A stretch of 64,000 nucleotides of DNA from Sphingopyxis sp. LC363 (GTDB lineage: Bacteria; Pseudomonadota; Alphaproteobacteria; Sphingomonadales; Sphingomonadaceae). This document shows, one piece after another, positions 44,604-53,391 of the stretch. The notes below the pieces were generated by a model. It searched no databases. It saw only the letters and a program-made list of their open reading frames with translations, and was not told where the DNA came from. Each line of letters opens with the position of its first letter. The stretch's first letter is position 1. Location of the stretch: contig NZ_JNFC01000072.1 of assembly GCF_000756385.1 (NCBI RefSeq), positions 1 through 64,000 of the forward strand. Reading direction: 5' to 3'. A program made the translations under genes and the position numbers.

Positions 44604-45908
44604 ATGGCATTGGCGCCGAGCGTTGCGACGAGTGTGGACCCGAACGCGGTCGAACAGCCCGGCAAGGGAGGGGGCGGCACCAAAGTCGTGCTGATCCTCG
44701 CCTTCGCGGTGTTTTTCCTGCTCGGCGGGGTGACGAACATCAACGACCTGCTCGTCGGCAAGTTCAAGCCGATGTTCCATTTGACGCATGCCGAGGCGAA
44801 CCTCGTGCAGATGGCGTTTTTTATCGCCTATGGCGCCTTTTCGATCCCCGCCGGGATCATCATGTCGAAGCTCGGTTATATCCGCACCTTCGTGCTCGGC
44901 TTCATCATCGTGGCGGCCGCCGCCTTCCTGTTCATCCCGGCGTCGGCCGCGGCATCCTATCCCGGATTTCTTGCCGCGCTCTTCTGCATCGGCGCGGGGA
45001 TCACGGTGCTTCAGGTCGCGATGAATCCGGTGATCACGACGCTGGGGCCCGTCGAAACCTCGCACAGCCGGCTGACCTTTGCGCAGGCGTTCAATTCGAT
45101 CGGCGTGTTCCTGATGGTCTATGGCGGCGCGGCCTTTCTGCTCGGCGATGAGCAGCCGATCGACGCCGAGACCTCTACCGAGGCACAAATTCAGGCCTAT
45201 CGCGTCGCCGAGGGTGCTTCGATCGGCACCGCCTATATGTGGCTCGGCGTGCTGATGCTGGTCATCGCCGCAGTGTTCTGGATGTACCGGTCGGCGCTCG
45301 ACCACGCCAGGACCGACGCTGTGAAGCTGGAGGGCACCTGGGGCCTCTTGACTCACAACCGACGCGTCCAGTTCGGCGCGCTGTGCATCTTCGTCTATGT
45401 CGGCGCCGAAGTGGCGATCGGGTCGAACCTGATGGCCTATCTCGCCGAGCCGAGCGTGATGGGGCTGGGGCTCCAGGCGGCGGGCAAGCTGGTTGCGATG
45501 TACTGGCTGGGCGCGCTGGTCGGCCGTTTGCTCGGCGGTTTCATCCTGCGGCTGGCCAAGCCGGGACGGGTGCTCGCGACCTTTGCGGCCGGCGCGATTT
45601 CGCTGATCATCCTGTCGGCGGTGACCACGGGGGCGCTCTCCGGCTGGGCGCTGATTCTGGTGGGCTTCTGCAATTCGCTGATGTTCCCGACGATCTTCAG
45701 CCTCGCGACCGAGGGATTGGGCGAACGGACGCCGCAGGGGTCGGGCATCATGTGCACCGCGATCATCGGCGGGGCGATCGTCCCGTTTCTGTTCGGAACG
45801 GTGGCCGATCTCAGCGGCGATATCCGCATCGCGCTGGCGGTCCCGCTGATCTGCTATGCGATCATCGCGAGTTTCGGGTGGTGGACGACGCGCCCGGCGA
45901 CGGCATGA
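44604..45908 (+). CDS. FucP/GluP-type sugar MFS permease
   Basis: A 434-residue, twelve-helix transporter of the fucose/glucose/galactose permease family. Typical features are FFLLGGVTNINDLLVGKFK, the TAQAF-like block SRLTFAQAFNSIG, and GFCNSLMFPTIFSLATEGLG. It is an H+-coupled monosaccharide importer in characterised cases. It follows GH3 with its own GGAGAGA ribosome binding site, so it probably imports the glucose released by that enzyme. A 15-base-pair hairpin follows the stop. Confidence 0.9.
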   Translation: MALAPSVATSVDPNAVEQPGKGGGGTKVVLILAFAVFFLLGGVTNINDLLVGKFKPMFHLTHAEANLVQMAFFIAYGAFSIPAGIIMSKLGYIRTFVLGFIIVAAAAFLFIPASAAASYPGFLAALFCIGAGITVLQVAMNPVITTLGPVETSHSRLTFAQAFNSIGVFLMVYGGAAFLLGDEQPIDAETSTEAQIQAYRVAEGASIGTAYMWLGVLMLVIAAVFWMYRSALDHARTDAVKLEGTWGLLTHNRRVQFGALCIFVYVGAEVAIGSNLMAYLAEPSVMGLGLQAAGKLVAMYWLGALVGRLLGGFILRLAKPGRVLATFAAGAISLIILSAVTTGALSGWALILVGFCNSLMFPTIFSLATEGLGERTPQGSGIMCTAIIGGAIVPFLFGTVADLSGDIRIALAVPLICYAIIASFGWWTTRPATA

Positions 45909-45913
45909 TAGTG

Positions 45914-45949
45914 CCGCGGGCGGCCGGCGCTGGGGCCGGCCGCCCGCGG
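45914..45949. terminator. Strong GC hairpin after the sugar permease
   Basis: A perfect 15-base stem (45914-45928 with 45935-45949) around a six-base loop, five bases after the permease stop and just before the convergent GGDEF gene ends. It lacks a T-run, so it may work as a bidirectional end or stability element rather than a classical intrinsic terminator. Confidence 0.65.
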
Positions 45950-45979
45950 GCCCCCGCCCCCCTTGCGGGAAAGTGAAGT

Positions 45980-47116
45980 CTAGGCCGGGTCGGCGATGCG
46001 GATGCAGTTCCGGCCGGCGGCCTTGGCCTTGTAGAGCGCCTCGTCCGCCGCCTTGAGCGCGGCGCGCGTGTCGCCATAGCCGAAGACGTCGGCAACCCCG
46101 CCCGAGAAGGTGATCTGGCCGAAAGGTTCGTCGGTCTTGCGGTTGATCAGCCGCCGGTCGGCAAGCGCTTCGCGCGCGTCGTCGAGCTTGGCTGCGGCCT
46201 CGGTCGGGGTCAGGCCGCGGAATAGCATGACGAATTCCTCGCCGCCGTGCCGCGCGACATGGCAATGATCGTTCGAGATGCGCGCCAACGTATCGGCGAT
46301 CGCCTTGATCACGCGGTCGCCCGCCTCGTGGCCGTGGATGTCGTTGACTTTCTTGAACTCGTCGATGTCGCAGAAGGCGACGCTCAGCGGTTCGAGAGCG
46401 GCGCGCGCTTCCTTGTGGTGCCGGTCGAGCAGGACCTCGAAGGCGCGGCGATTGGGCAAGCCGGTCAGATAGTCGAGCTCGGCGTCGCGTTTGGCGCGTT
46501 CGAGGCTCCGCCGCAGCGCTTTCGCTTCGTCCTCGCTCTTGCGCATATCGTCTTCGGCCTTGCGCGTGCGGTCGAGCATCACTTTGGCGAGATCCGCGAG
46601 GCTGGAAACGATACGGCCGGTCTTCTCGAGCTGCTCGAGATCGGTGACATGCTGTTCGAGCTCGATCCCATAGTCGCTCGTGACGGTCCGGGCTTCCTTC
46701 GTATTCGCCTGAAAGGCCTCGATATTCGTTTCGAGCCGCGTCATCAGCCGGTCGATTTCGACGCGATCGGGCTGGCCCGCTTCCTGATCATCGAGTTCGT
46801 TGAGCCATTTCTGGCTGATCCCCTCGGCGGTCTGCGCCTGCGCGACGATCTGTCGCGCGAGCCGCGGGTTGCGCCCCGAAAAGGCGCCATGCGCGATCAG
46901 GAGGTTCGTCGGCGACACGTCGAGGTCGTTGTCGACGAGGAAAGAGGTGATCGAAGCGGCGAGCTCGTAACGCGCCTCGCGCGCCAGATGGCGCGGGCCG
47001 CCGGGGTCGGGGGGCGCAAGGCCGCCATCGGGGGCGCTGCCGCGTGCGTGGCGAAGCCCCAGCCAACCCAGGAGCCGCCCTACCGGCTCGTTCGATGCTG
47101 TCGCTTTGGTGGTCAT
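45980..47116 (-). CDS. GGDEF-domain diguanylate cyclase
   Basis: A 378-residue soluble protein. Residues ~1-110 form an N-terminal helical domain. A coiled-coil-like region runs from ~125 to 215 (EIDRLMTRLETNIEAFQANT and following). The GGDEF domain has GGEEF at 291-295 and no RxxD inhibitory site right before it. The enzyme should make c-di-GMP from two GTP. It has no membrane segment or obvious sensor. It is convergent with the sugar permease and is the third c-di-GMP protein in the window. Confidence 0.9.
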   Translation of the reverse strand: MTTKATASNEPVGRLLGWLGLRHARGSAPDGGLAPPDPGGPRHLAREARYELAASITSFLVDNDLDVSPTNLLIAHGAFSGRNPRLARQIVAQAQTAEGISQKWLNELDDQEAGQPDRVEIDRLMTRLETNIEAFQANTKEARTVTSDYGIELEQHVTDLEQLEKTGRIVSSLADLAKVMLDRTRKAEDDMRKSEDEAKALRRSLERAKRDAELDYLTGLPNRRAFEVLLDRHHKEARAALEPLSVAFCDIDEFKKVNDIHGHEAGDRVIKAIADTLARISNDHCHVARHGGEEFVMLFRGLTPTEAAAKLDDAREALADRRLINRKTDEPFGQITFSGGVADVFGYGDTRAALKAADEALYKAKAAGRNCIRIADPA

Positions 47117-47458
47117 GCGAGCTTTAACGAGCGCGCGCGGCCGGATTTAAGCGCGACTTTGCTCCGTTTCGGCGGGATTTGGCGGTGGCAAGCGGCGTCA
47201 TGGATGGAGGAACTGCGATCCATTCGTCAAAACAGAGACTTAGATCGAACTGCGAAATCTAAATCATCCGCATCCCCGAGCCCTTCGACTGCCCTGGCGG
47301 GCGCTCAGGATAAACTTCGGCCTTTGGCCGAAGACGAGGGGCTCGCTCGAGCGGAGCGAGAGCCGCGTAGTGACGCTGCCTCGACTTCGCTCGGCATAGC
47401 CCCTCGTCTTCGCTCGGGGATGCGGGCCAGGTTGGAACTCAGTGTTTAGCGTTTCCGC
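47117..47458. other. Hairpin-rich intergenic region
   Basis: A 342-base gap upstream of the GGDEF gene and at the end of the peptidase gene. The part from about 47275 to 47430 is full of inverted repeats: an eight-base pair CTTCGGCC/GGCCGAAG (47316-47335 region), CTCGCTC/GAGCGAG, and the longer pair GACGAGGGGCT (47333-47343) with AGCCCCTCGTC (47398-47408). It includes a GCCCTTCGACT...CGCTCAGGATAAAC stretch related to the repeat at 3399. No gene was found. Confidence 0.6.
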
Positions 47459-49624
47459 TCACGCGACGCAGCGCATGGCGAAGGCCCAGAAGAGCGCCAT
47501 TTCCTTATATTCGCTCGCGAGGTCGGCACTGCCCTGGTGGCCGCTGTCCATATCGGTCATCAACATCGCGGGATTGCCGCTCGTCGACTTCTGCCGCACC
47601 TCGGCGACCAGCTTCGCCGGCTCCCAATAGGCGACGCGGTCGTCCTTGAGCCCGGCGGTGCAGAGCAGCGGCGGATAGGGGGCCGCGCGGACATTTTCAT
47701 AGGGCGAGATCGAGGCGATATAGTCATAGGCCCTGGGGTCGGCGAGCGGGTCGCCCCAGTCGGGACGGAACAGCGGGACGAGCGGATGCGTCGCATCGCT
47801 CATCGTGTTGAGCATGTCGACGAACGGCACCTTTGCGATCACGCCCCCCCATAGCGTAGGCGCGATATTCATGCTCGCGCCGACCAGCAGTCCGCCGGCC
47901 GAAAGGCCATAGGCGACGACCTTGCCCTTCGCCGTATAGCCTTCGGCGGCGAGATATTCGGCGCAGGCGACGAAATCGGTGAAGCTGTTGCGCTTGGTGA
48001 ATTTGCGGCCGCCGAGGAACCAGCGGCGGCCCTTCTCCGACCCGCCGCGGACATGCGCGATCGCGTAGCGCCAGCCGCGATCGACGAGCGCGAGCGCGGG
48101 AATCGAAAATTCGGGATCGCTCGGCACGCCGTAGGAACCATAGCCATATTGGAGGAGCGGCGCCTTGCCGTCCTTGGGCGCGCCGCGGCGCGACAACAAG
48201 GTGATCGGAACCAATTCGCCGTCGGGGGCGGGGGCGAACAGGCGTTCGACCTGATAATCGTCGGGGTCGAAGCTTTCGACCTTCTGCTGCTGAACGACCG
48301 TCTGTCCGCCGCTCGCGAGGTCGACGCGGATCCAGCGGCGCGGCGATTTGGGCGACTGGTGCGCGATCAGCACCGAAGCCGCGTCATAGCTTTGTTCGGG
48401 CGGGAGTTCGATCGCATAGGCGGGATCGTCGAAGGAGATCGCCTGCTCCGATCCGTCGGGGCGGAGGATGACGAGGCGGTGCAGGCCCTCGGCGCGTTCG
48501 AGCCGGACGAGTGCGCGCTGGAACGGCAGGATCGACAGGATCGGCGTGCCCGGGCGGTGCGGGACGAGCGCGGCGAGCGTGCGGAAATCCTTTGGGTCGA
48601 GGCGCAGCAACTGCATGTCGAAGGCATCGTCACGGTCGGTCAGCGCGACGAGACCGCCGTCCCATTCGTCGATTTCGTAACGCACGCCCGCCTTGCGCAG
48701 CCAGACCGGGGCAGGCGCGGCGGTTTCGTCGCGCGCGGGCACGAGGCGGACTTCGGCGGTCTCGGGACCCGCGAGCGTCAGCGCGACGAAGCCATCGGCC
48801 GCTGTGCGCTTGACCGACATGAAGATCGCCGGGTCCTTCTCCTCATAGACGAGATCGGTGGTCTTGCCGTCGACCGACGTGCGATAGAGCCGCGTCGGCC
48901 GGTTGCGCGCGTCGCGCCAGATCCAGAACAGCCAGCGCGACGAGGGCGAGAAGACGAGCCCGCCATAGCCATAGGCGTCCTTGTCGACGATCGTGCGGAT
49001 CGCGCCGTCTTGATTGTCGCGGATGCAGATGCGGTGGCGGTCGTTGCCGATGACATCCTCGGCCCACGCAAACCAGCGATGGTCGGGGCTCGGCTGGTGG
49101 CCGGTGCTGCGGAAATAGGGCTGGCCTTCGGCGCGCACGCTTTCGTCGACGAGCAGTTCGGCCTTATCGTCGCCGCGCTGGCGGCTGTAGCGCGCGTGCG
49201 TCGCACCCGGCGGGATCGCGGAGGAATAGGTCCAGCCGTCCTTTTCGAGCGCGGGCGCCGCAGCGGCATCCGAACCGCGCGCCAGCATCGCGCGGACCAA
49301 CTCGGCTTGCGTCGCCTCGGTCGGCTTCAGCACCGCATCGGCATAGGCGTTTTCGTCGGCGAGCATCTTCGCGACCGGCGCGGGCAGGTTGGTCCGGTCG
49401 CGCTCGCCGCTTTCCGGAATGAATTTCATCCAGCTATAAGCATCGTCGCGCGTGCGGCCCAATTGCTCGATCACGTCCGAAATGCGGGGCGATTGCGGCG
49501 GCGCGACCGCGGGCCAGCGTCGGGCGGGACCCTTGGCCCAAACAGCGCGGTTTCCGAGCAGGAAGACCGCCATCGCGGCACCGCTCATAAACGCTCTCCG
49601 ACCCATATTTCCGATGCTGCGCAT
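47459..49624 (-). CDS. S9 family prolyl-oligopeptidase/oligopeptidase B, Tat-exported
   Basis: A 721-residue serine peptidase. The N-terminus has a twin-arginine signal (GRRAFMSG, R9-R10, followed by a hydrophobic stretch), so it is exported folded. A beta-propeller of repeats precedes the C-terminal alpha/beta hydrolase domain. The nucleophile is in YGLSAGGLL (S575), an aspartate is in LKDDRVAYW and a histidine is in DSGHQGSAD. The spacing favours the oligopeptidase B branch of S9. It would cut short peptides in the periplasm. It is divergent from a TonB receptor across 256 bases. Confidence 0.9.
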   Translation of the reverse strand: MRSIGNMGRRAFMSGAAMAVFLLGNRAVWAKGPARRWPAVAPPQSPRISDVIEQLGRTRDDAYSWMKFIPESGERDRTNLPAPVAKMLADENAYADAVLKPTEATQAELVRAMLARGSDAAAAPALEKDGWTYSSAIPPGATHARYSRQRGDDKAELLVDESVRAEGQPYFRSTGHQPSPDHRWFAWAEDVIGNDRHRICIRDNQDGAIRTIVDKDAYGYGGLVFSPSSRWLFWIWRDARNRPTRLYRTSVDGKTTDLVYEEKDPAIFMSVKRTAADGFVALTLAGPETAEVRLVPARDETAAPAPVWLRKAGVRYEIDEWDGGLVALTDRDDAFDMQLLRLDPKDFRTLAALVPHRPGTPILSILPFQRALVRLERAEGLHRLVILRPDGSEQAISFDDPAYAIELPPEQSYDAASVLIAHQSPKSPRRWIRVDLASGGQTVVQQQKVESFDPDDYQVERLFAPAPDGELVPITLLSRRGAPKDGKAPLLQYGYGSYGVPSDPEFSIPALALVDRGWRYAIAHVRGGSEKGRRWFLGGRKFTKRNSFTDFVACAEYLAAEGYTAKGKVVAYGLSAGGLLVGASMNIAPTLWGGVIAKVPFVDMLNTMSDATHPLVPLFRPDWGDPLADPRAYDYIASISPYENVRAAPYPPLLCTAGLKDDRVAYWEPAKLVAEVRQKSTSGNPAMLMTDMDSGHQGSADLASEYKEMALFWAFAMRCVA

Positions 49625-49880
49625 GCGACCCTCTTTCGACCGGCGGGATGTTCGGTCCAGTCTATGACGGCGCCGATGGCTTACTGCGCCGATCAGGCCG
49701 CCCAATCCATCGATCGGGCAATTTGATCGCAAGCCCCCGCGAAACTGCGCTTTCCTACGGGCACGCGCTGGCCCGATCCGGCTGGATAATGGCCCGACCA
49801 TCGCCGTCACGCCAGTTTCGCGTGATAGCTTGAGCGTCGGATTTTCCTACCAATAGGCATTATCAAATAGGGAGGCAAAA

Positions 49881-52073
49881 ATGGGGTTTGCATCGATCCG
49901 GCGGGTCGCCGCATGCGGTATCTCGATCCTGGCGCTGGGTTATGCGACGGGCGCGCTGGCGCAGGAGACCGACGACAGCGAGATCGTCGTCACCGCCGCC
50001 AAGCGCGAACAGTCGGTGCGCGACGTCAGCGGATCGGTGAGTGCGGTCAGCGAAGCGACGCTGCAGAAACTCAACGCCCAGAGCCTCTCGGATTATATCA
50101 CCCGCGTCCCCGGCGTCATATTCAACGATTATCAGCCGGGCGTGTCCGAAGTCGTGATCCGCGGCGTCGCTTCCTCGACCTATCACGAAGCCAATCAGGC
50201 GACGACGGGCTATTATCTCAACGAAGTGCCGCTGATCGAACCCGGCTTCCCGCTCGTCATCCCCGACGTTGACAGCTTCGACGTCAGCCGCGTCGAGGTG
50301 CTGCGCGGGCCGCAGGGCACTTTGTTCGGCTCCTCCTCGCTCGGCGGCGCGATCAATTATGTCGTGAACGAGGCCGATCCCGCCCGGTTCGACGCGGGGT
50401 TTGAGGGGAATGTCGCGACGACCAAGCGCGCCGGCGAGGCCAGCTATGCGGTCAAGGGTATGGTCAACCTGCCGATCGTCACCGACAAGCTCGCCGTTCG
50501 CCTCGTCGCGCTCCAGCGCTACGACGCCGGCTATCTCGACAACACTTTGCTCGGCAAGGACGGCAGCAACGACCTCAGGGTCAGGGGACTGCGCGGGTCG
50601 ATCGTCTTCACCCCGACCGAGGCGACGCGCATTTCGGCGCTGAGCATGTATCAGGAATATGATCTCGACGATCAGACCTATGTGATCTTCGGTCCGCCCA
50701 AGACCTTCGAGCGCGCGACCAACGTCGCCGAATATCAGGACACCAGCTTCATGATGCACAGCCTGCGGATCGAGCAGGATCTGGGCTTTGCGACACTGAC
50801 CGCGGTCGGCAGCTATACCGAGAAAAAAGCGAACCTCGCCTTCGACAATTCGATCTTCAACGGCAACGACCCGCGCACCGACACGCCCGAACTGGCGAGC
50901 AGCGACGGCAAGTCGAAGACCGAATATGGCGAACTGCGGCTCGCCTCGCCCGACAGCGGGCGTTTCCGCTGGCTGCTCGGCGCCAATTATACCCGGCTGC
51001 GCTCGAACAACACCGACGGCACCTTTGTCGAGGGCATCGCCGACTATATCGACGCGAACCCCGGCGAGTTCGGCGGGCGGCCGGGCAGCGAACTCGCCCC
51101 CGGCGACCTTGCGACGCGGACGATCAGCAGCAACCGCGTCACCGAAAAGGCGATCTTCGGCGAAGCGTCGTTCGACATCATCGACACGCTGACGCTGACG
51201 CTCGGCGGGCGCCTGTTCGAATATCGCTCGCGGCCGCGGCTGCAATATCTGCCCAACGCCAATCTGGTCGACCCGTTCGATTTCGCGCCGGCGGCGGACA
51301 AGGATTCGGATTTCATTCCGAAGGCCTCGCTGACGTACAAGCCGTCGGACGACTTCATGATCTATGCGCTCTATTCGGAAGGTTTCCGGATCGGCGGGGT
51401 CAACGTCTATTCGGCCGCCGTCCCCGGCCTGCCGCTGACTTTCGAAAGCGACACGACGAAGAACTACGAGATCGGTACGCGGTTCGACCTGATCGACCGG
51501 ACGCTGAGCGTCGACGTCACAGCCTATCATATCGACTGGGGCAATGTGCAGGCGCGCCTGTTCACGCCGGTCGATTTCGACGCCTATACGGTGAACGGCG
51601 GCGGTGCCGACATCGACGGGGTCGAGATCAGCCTGAACCTGCGGCCGACGCGCAACCTCAGCTTCTCGTCGAACATCACCTATAATGATGCACGCCTGTC
51701 GACGCTGCTGCCCGACAGCTTCGCGCCGGGCGGCGGCTATGCGAAGGGCACGCGGTTGCCGGGAGCGTCCGAATGGACGCTGTCGAACTCGCTCGACCTG
51801 AGCTTCGCCGACGCGCCGCTGAAACCGCGCTTCGGCATCGCGCACCGCTATCTGTCGAGCGCGCCCGTCGATTTTGCGGGGTCGCTGGAGAAGGGCGATT
51901 TCCACCTCGTCGACCTCAACGCGTCGGTGACGGTGAACGACCGGATCGAACTCGGGCTGTTCGCGAAGAATCTGTTCAACCAATATGGCATTTTGAATGC
52001 GCCCTTTGCGTTCGCCGGCTCGGTCGCCCGGCCGCGGACGCTGGGCGCGACGGTGCGGTTTAGCCTGGATTGA
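49881..52073 (+). CDS. TonB-dependent receptor
   Basis: A 730-residue outer-membrane receptor. It has a signal peptide to about GALAQ, a TonB box (DDSEIVVTAAKREQSV), a plug with RVEVLRGPQGTLFGSSSLGGAINYV, and a barrel ending in the aromatic residue region GATVRFSLD. The ribosome binding site GGAGG precedes the ATG by five bases. The ligand is unknown. A divergent Tat-exported peptidase suggests, by context only, that peptides or a peptide-linked compound may be handled. A hairpin with a T-run follows the gene. Confidence 0.92.
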   Translation: MGFASIRRVAACGISILALGYATGALAQETDDSEIVVTAAKREQSVRDVSGSVSAVSEATLQKLNAQSLSDYITRVPGVIFNDYQPGVSEVVIRGVASSTYHEANQATTGYYLNEVPLIEPGFPLVIPDVDSFDVSRVEVLRGPQGTLFGSSSLGGAINYVVNEADPARFDAGFEGNVATTKRAGEASYAVKGMVNLPIVTDKLAVRLVALQRYDAGYLDNTLLGKDGSNDLRVRGLRGSIVFTPTEATRISALSMYQEYDLDDQTYVIFGPPKTFERATNVAEYQDTSFMMHSLRIEQDLGFATLTAVGSYTEKKANLAFDNSIFNGNDPRTDTPELASSDGKSKTEYGELRLASPDSGRFRWLLGANYTRLRSNNTDGTFVEGIADYIDANPGEFGGRPGSELAPGDLATRTISSNRVTEKAIFGEASFDIIDTLTLTLGGRLFEYRSRPRLQYLPNANLVDPFDFAPAADKDSDFIPKASLTYKPSDDFMIYALYSEGFRIGGVNVYSAAVPGLPLTFESDTTKNYEIGTRFDLIDRTLSVDVTAYHIDWGNVQARLFTPVDFDAYTVNGGGADIDGVEISLNLRPTRNLSFSSNITYNDARLSTLLPDSFAPGGGYAKGTRLPGASEWTLSNSLDLSFADAPLKPRFGIAHRYLSSAPVDFAGSLEKGDFHLVDLNASVTVNDRIELGLFAKNLFNQYGILNAPFAFAGSVARPRTLGATVRFSLD

Positions 52074-52084
52074 TGTGAGGAGGA

Positions 52085-52115
52085 CTGCCCCGTCGGGAGG
52101 CGGGGCGGCCTTTTT
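52085..52115 (+). terminator. Hairpin terminator of the TonB receptor gene
   Basis: The stem CTGCCCCG (52085-52092) pairs with CGGGGCGG (52101-52108), including one G-T pair, followed two bases later by five T. Confidence 0.7.
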
Positions 52116-52138
52116 ATCGTGGCCGAGGTGGGGGTGAC

Positions 52139-52218
52139 TGGTTTCGACCGGAAGCAGCCCAACCTGCTCCGCTCGCATCGAGCGAAGTCGATGCGAGCGG
52201 GATTTTTGAGGGCGTCCG
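52139..52218. repeat. Outer repeat module with a different inner hairpin
   Basis: It begins with the same GGTTTCGACCGGAAGCAG flank as the composite element at 16933. Its centre is an unrelated 11-base hairpin (52171-52198) instead of the 136-base palindrome, and it ends with a GCGTCCGCTAACG-like right part. Confidence 0.6.
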
Positions 52219-52248
52219 CTAACGACCGGAAGCGGACCTCTCAATCAT

Positions 52249-52320
52249 CGTCACCCCGGACTTGATCCGGGGTCCATGACTTCAGCGCCGCCGGGATCCC
52301 GGATCAAGTCCGGGATGACG
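52249..52320. repeat. Inverted pair of CCCGGACTTGATCCGGG-type REP units
   Basis: Two ~27-base units (52249-52275 and 52294-52320) are inverse complements apart from a few mismatches; each contains the palindrome CCGGACTTGATCCGG or its variant. Repeats of this type are common in alphaproteobacterial intergenic DNA. Confidence 0.8.
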
Positions 52321-52377
52321 AAAAGATGGAAACCGACGAACGTTGGCAATGGCAGCTCTCTCTCTCCAGAGCTGACC

Positions 52378-53391
52378 CTATTCCACAAATCCCGACAGGA
52401 ATGCCGCGACATTCTTGCCGAGGTCGCCGACCGCGTAGCCGCCCTCCATCACGATCAGCGTCGGGATGCCGAGCGCGGCTATGCGGCCCGCCAGCTCGAC
52501 ATAGTCGGTGCGCTCTAGCGCGAAGCTCGAGATCGGGTCGCTGCTGTGCGTGTCGGCGCCGAAGGACAGGACGAGGAGTTTCGCGCCCCAGTCCGCAATC
52601 GCGGCCAGCGCGGCGTCGAGCGCGGGCGCATAGCTTCGCCCGTCGGTGCCGCGGGGCAGGGGGAGGTTGAGCGTCGCGCCTTCGCCCGCGCCTTCGCCGC
52701 GCTCGTCGGCATGCCCCCAATAGAAGGGATAGTCGGTGCGCGGGTCGGCGTGGATCGAGGCGAAAAAGATATCGGGATCTTCGTAGAAGATGTCCTGCGT
52801 CCCGTTGCCGTGGTGATAGTCGATGTCGAGGATCGCCACCGGGCCAAGGCCGCGGTCCCGTGCCGCGCGCGCCGCGATCGCGGCGTTGTTGAGGTAGCAA
52901 TAGCCGCCCATATAGTCGCGTCCGGCGTGGTGGCCGGGGGGGCGGCAGAGCGCGAAGGCGTGTGTCTCGCCGCTCGTCGCCAGATGGTCGAGCGCGGTCA
53001 GCGCGCCCTGCGCCGACCAATAGGCCGACTGCCAGGTTCGCGCCGCGATCGGCGTCCCGGCGTCATAGCTGTAGGCGCCGAGATCGGCATCGATGCGCCC
53101 GAAACTCAGCGGCCGCCGCCGCCTGACCGGAAAGGTGTAGCCGATCGCATCGCCATTGCGGCCTGCGGCGATCCAGTCGCGATGCGCGCGTTCGAGGAAG
53201 GCGAGATAGCCGGCGTCGTGCACGGCGAGCAGCGGCGCCATGCCGAAGTCGCGCACTGCGTGCCAGTCGGTGAAAGCCTCGACGATCGAACGCGGCCGCT
53301 CGATATTTTCGGCATAGGGCACCCAGTCGCCATTATGCAATTCGCGTGCCGGCGCGTGGGCCATCTGGCGGTCGTCGAAGAAAAGCTTCAC
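52378..53391 (-). CDS. Histone-deacetylase family protein, acetylpolyamine amidohydrolase-like
   Basis: A 337-residue zinc hydrolase of the arginase/deacetylase superfamily. The N-terminus KLFFDDRQMAHAPARELHNG resembles acetylpolyamine amidohydrolases. The catalytic histidine pair is in PPGHHAG (H154-H155), zinc ligands are in DIDYHHG (D191, H193) and GADTH (D280), and the transition-state tyrosine is in EGGYAVG (Y319). I chose the GTG at 53391, which overlaps the upstream stop (GTGA); the ATG at 53415 would reach 27 bases into the PaiB gene. It would remove acetyl groups from polyamines or related amides, by family inference. It is the last gene of a three-gene operon. Confidence 0.87.
   Translation of the reverse strand: MKLFFDDRQMAHAPARELHNGDWVPYAENIERPRSIVEAFTDWHAVRDFGMAPLLAVHDAGYLAFLERAHRDWIAAGRNGDAIGYTFPVRRRRPLSFGRIDADLGAYSYDAGTPIAARTWQSAYWSAQGALTALDHLATSGETHAFALCRPPGHHAGRDYMGGYCYLNNAAIAARAARDRGLGPVAILDIDYHHGNGTQDIFYEDPDIFFASIHADPRTDYPFYWGHADERGEGAGEGATLNLPLPRGTDGRSYAPALDAALAAIADWGAKLLVLSFGADTHSSDPISSFALERTDYVELAGRIAALGIPTLIVMEGGYAVGDLGKNVAAFLSGFVE

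Larger units (their letters stand above)
52074..52377. other. Intergenic region with nested hairpins and REP pair
   Basis: A 304-base gap between the convergent receptor and deacetylase-like genes. It holds the receptor terminator, the outer repeat module GGTTTCGACCGGAAGCAG (starting near 52139), a perfect 11-base hairpin GCTCGCATCGA/TCGATGCGAGC (52171-52198), and the inverted pair 52249-52275 / 52294-52320. No gene is present. Confidence 0.7.

Noticed and set aside
42014..44767. A 917-codon open frame antisense to the GH3 gene
   Set aside because: GH3 on the plus strand is unambiguous. The reverse frame is another Arg/Asp-rich shadow.
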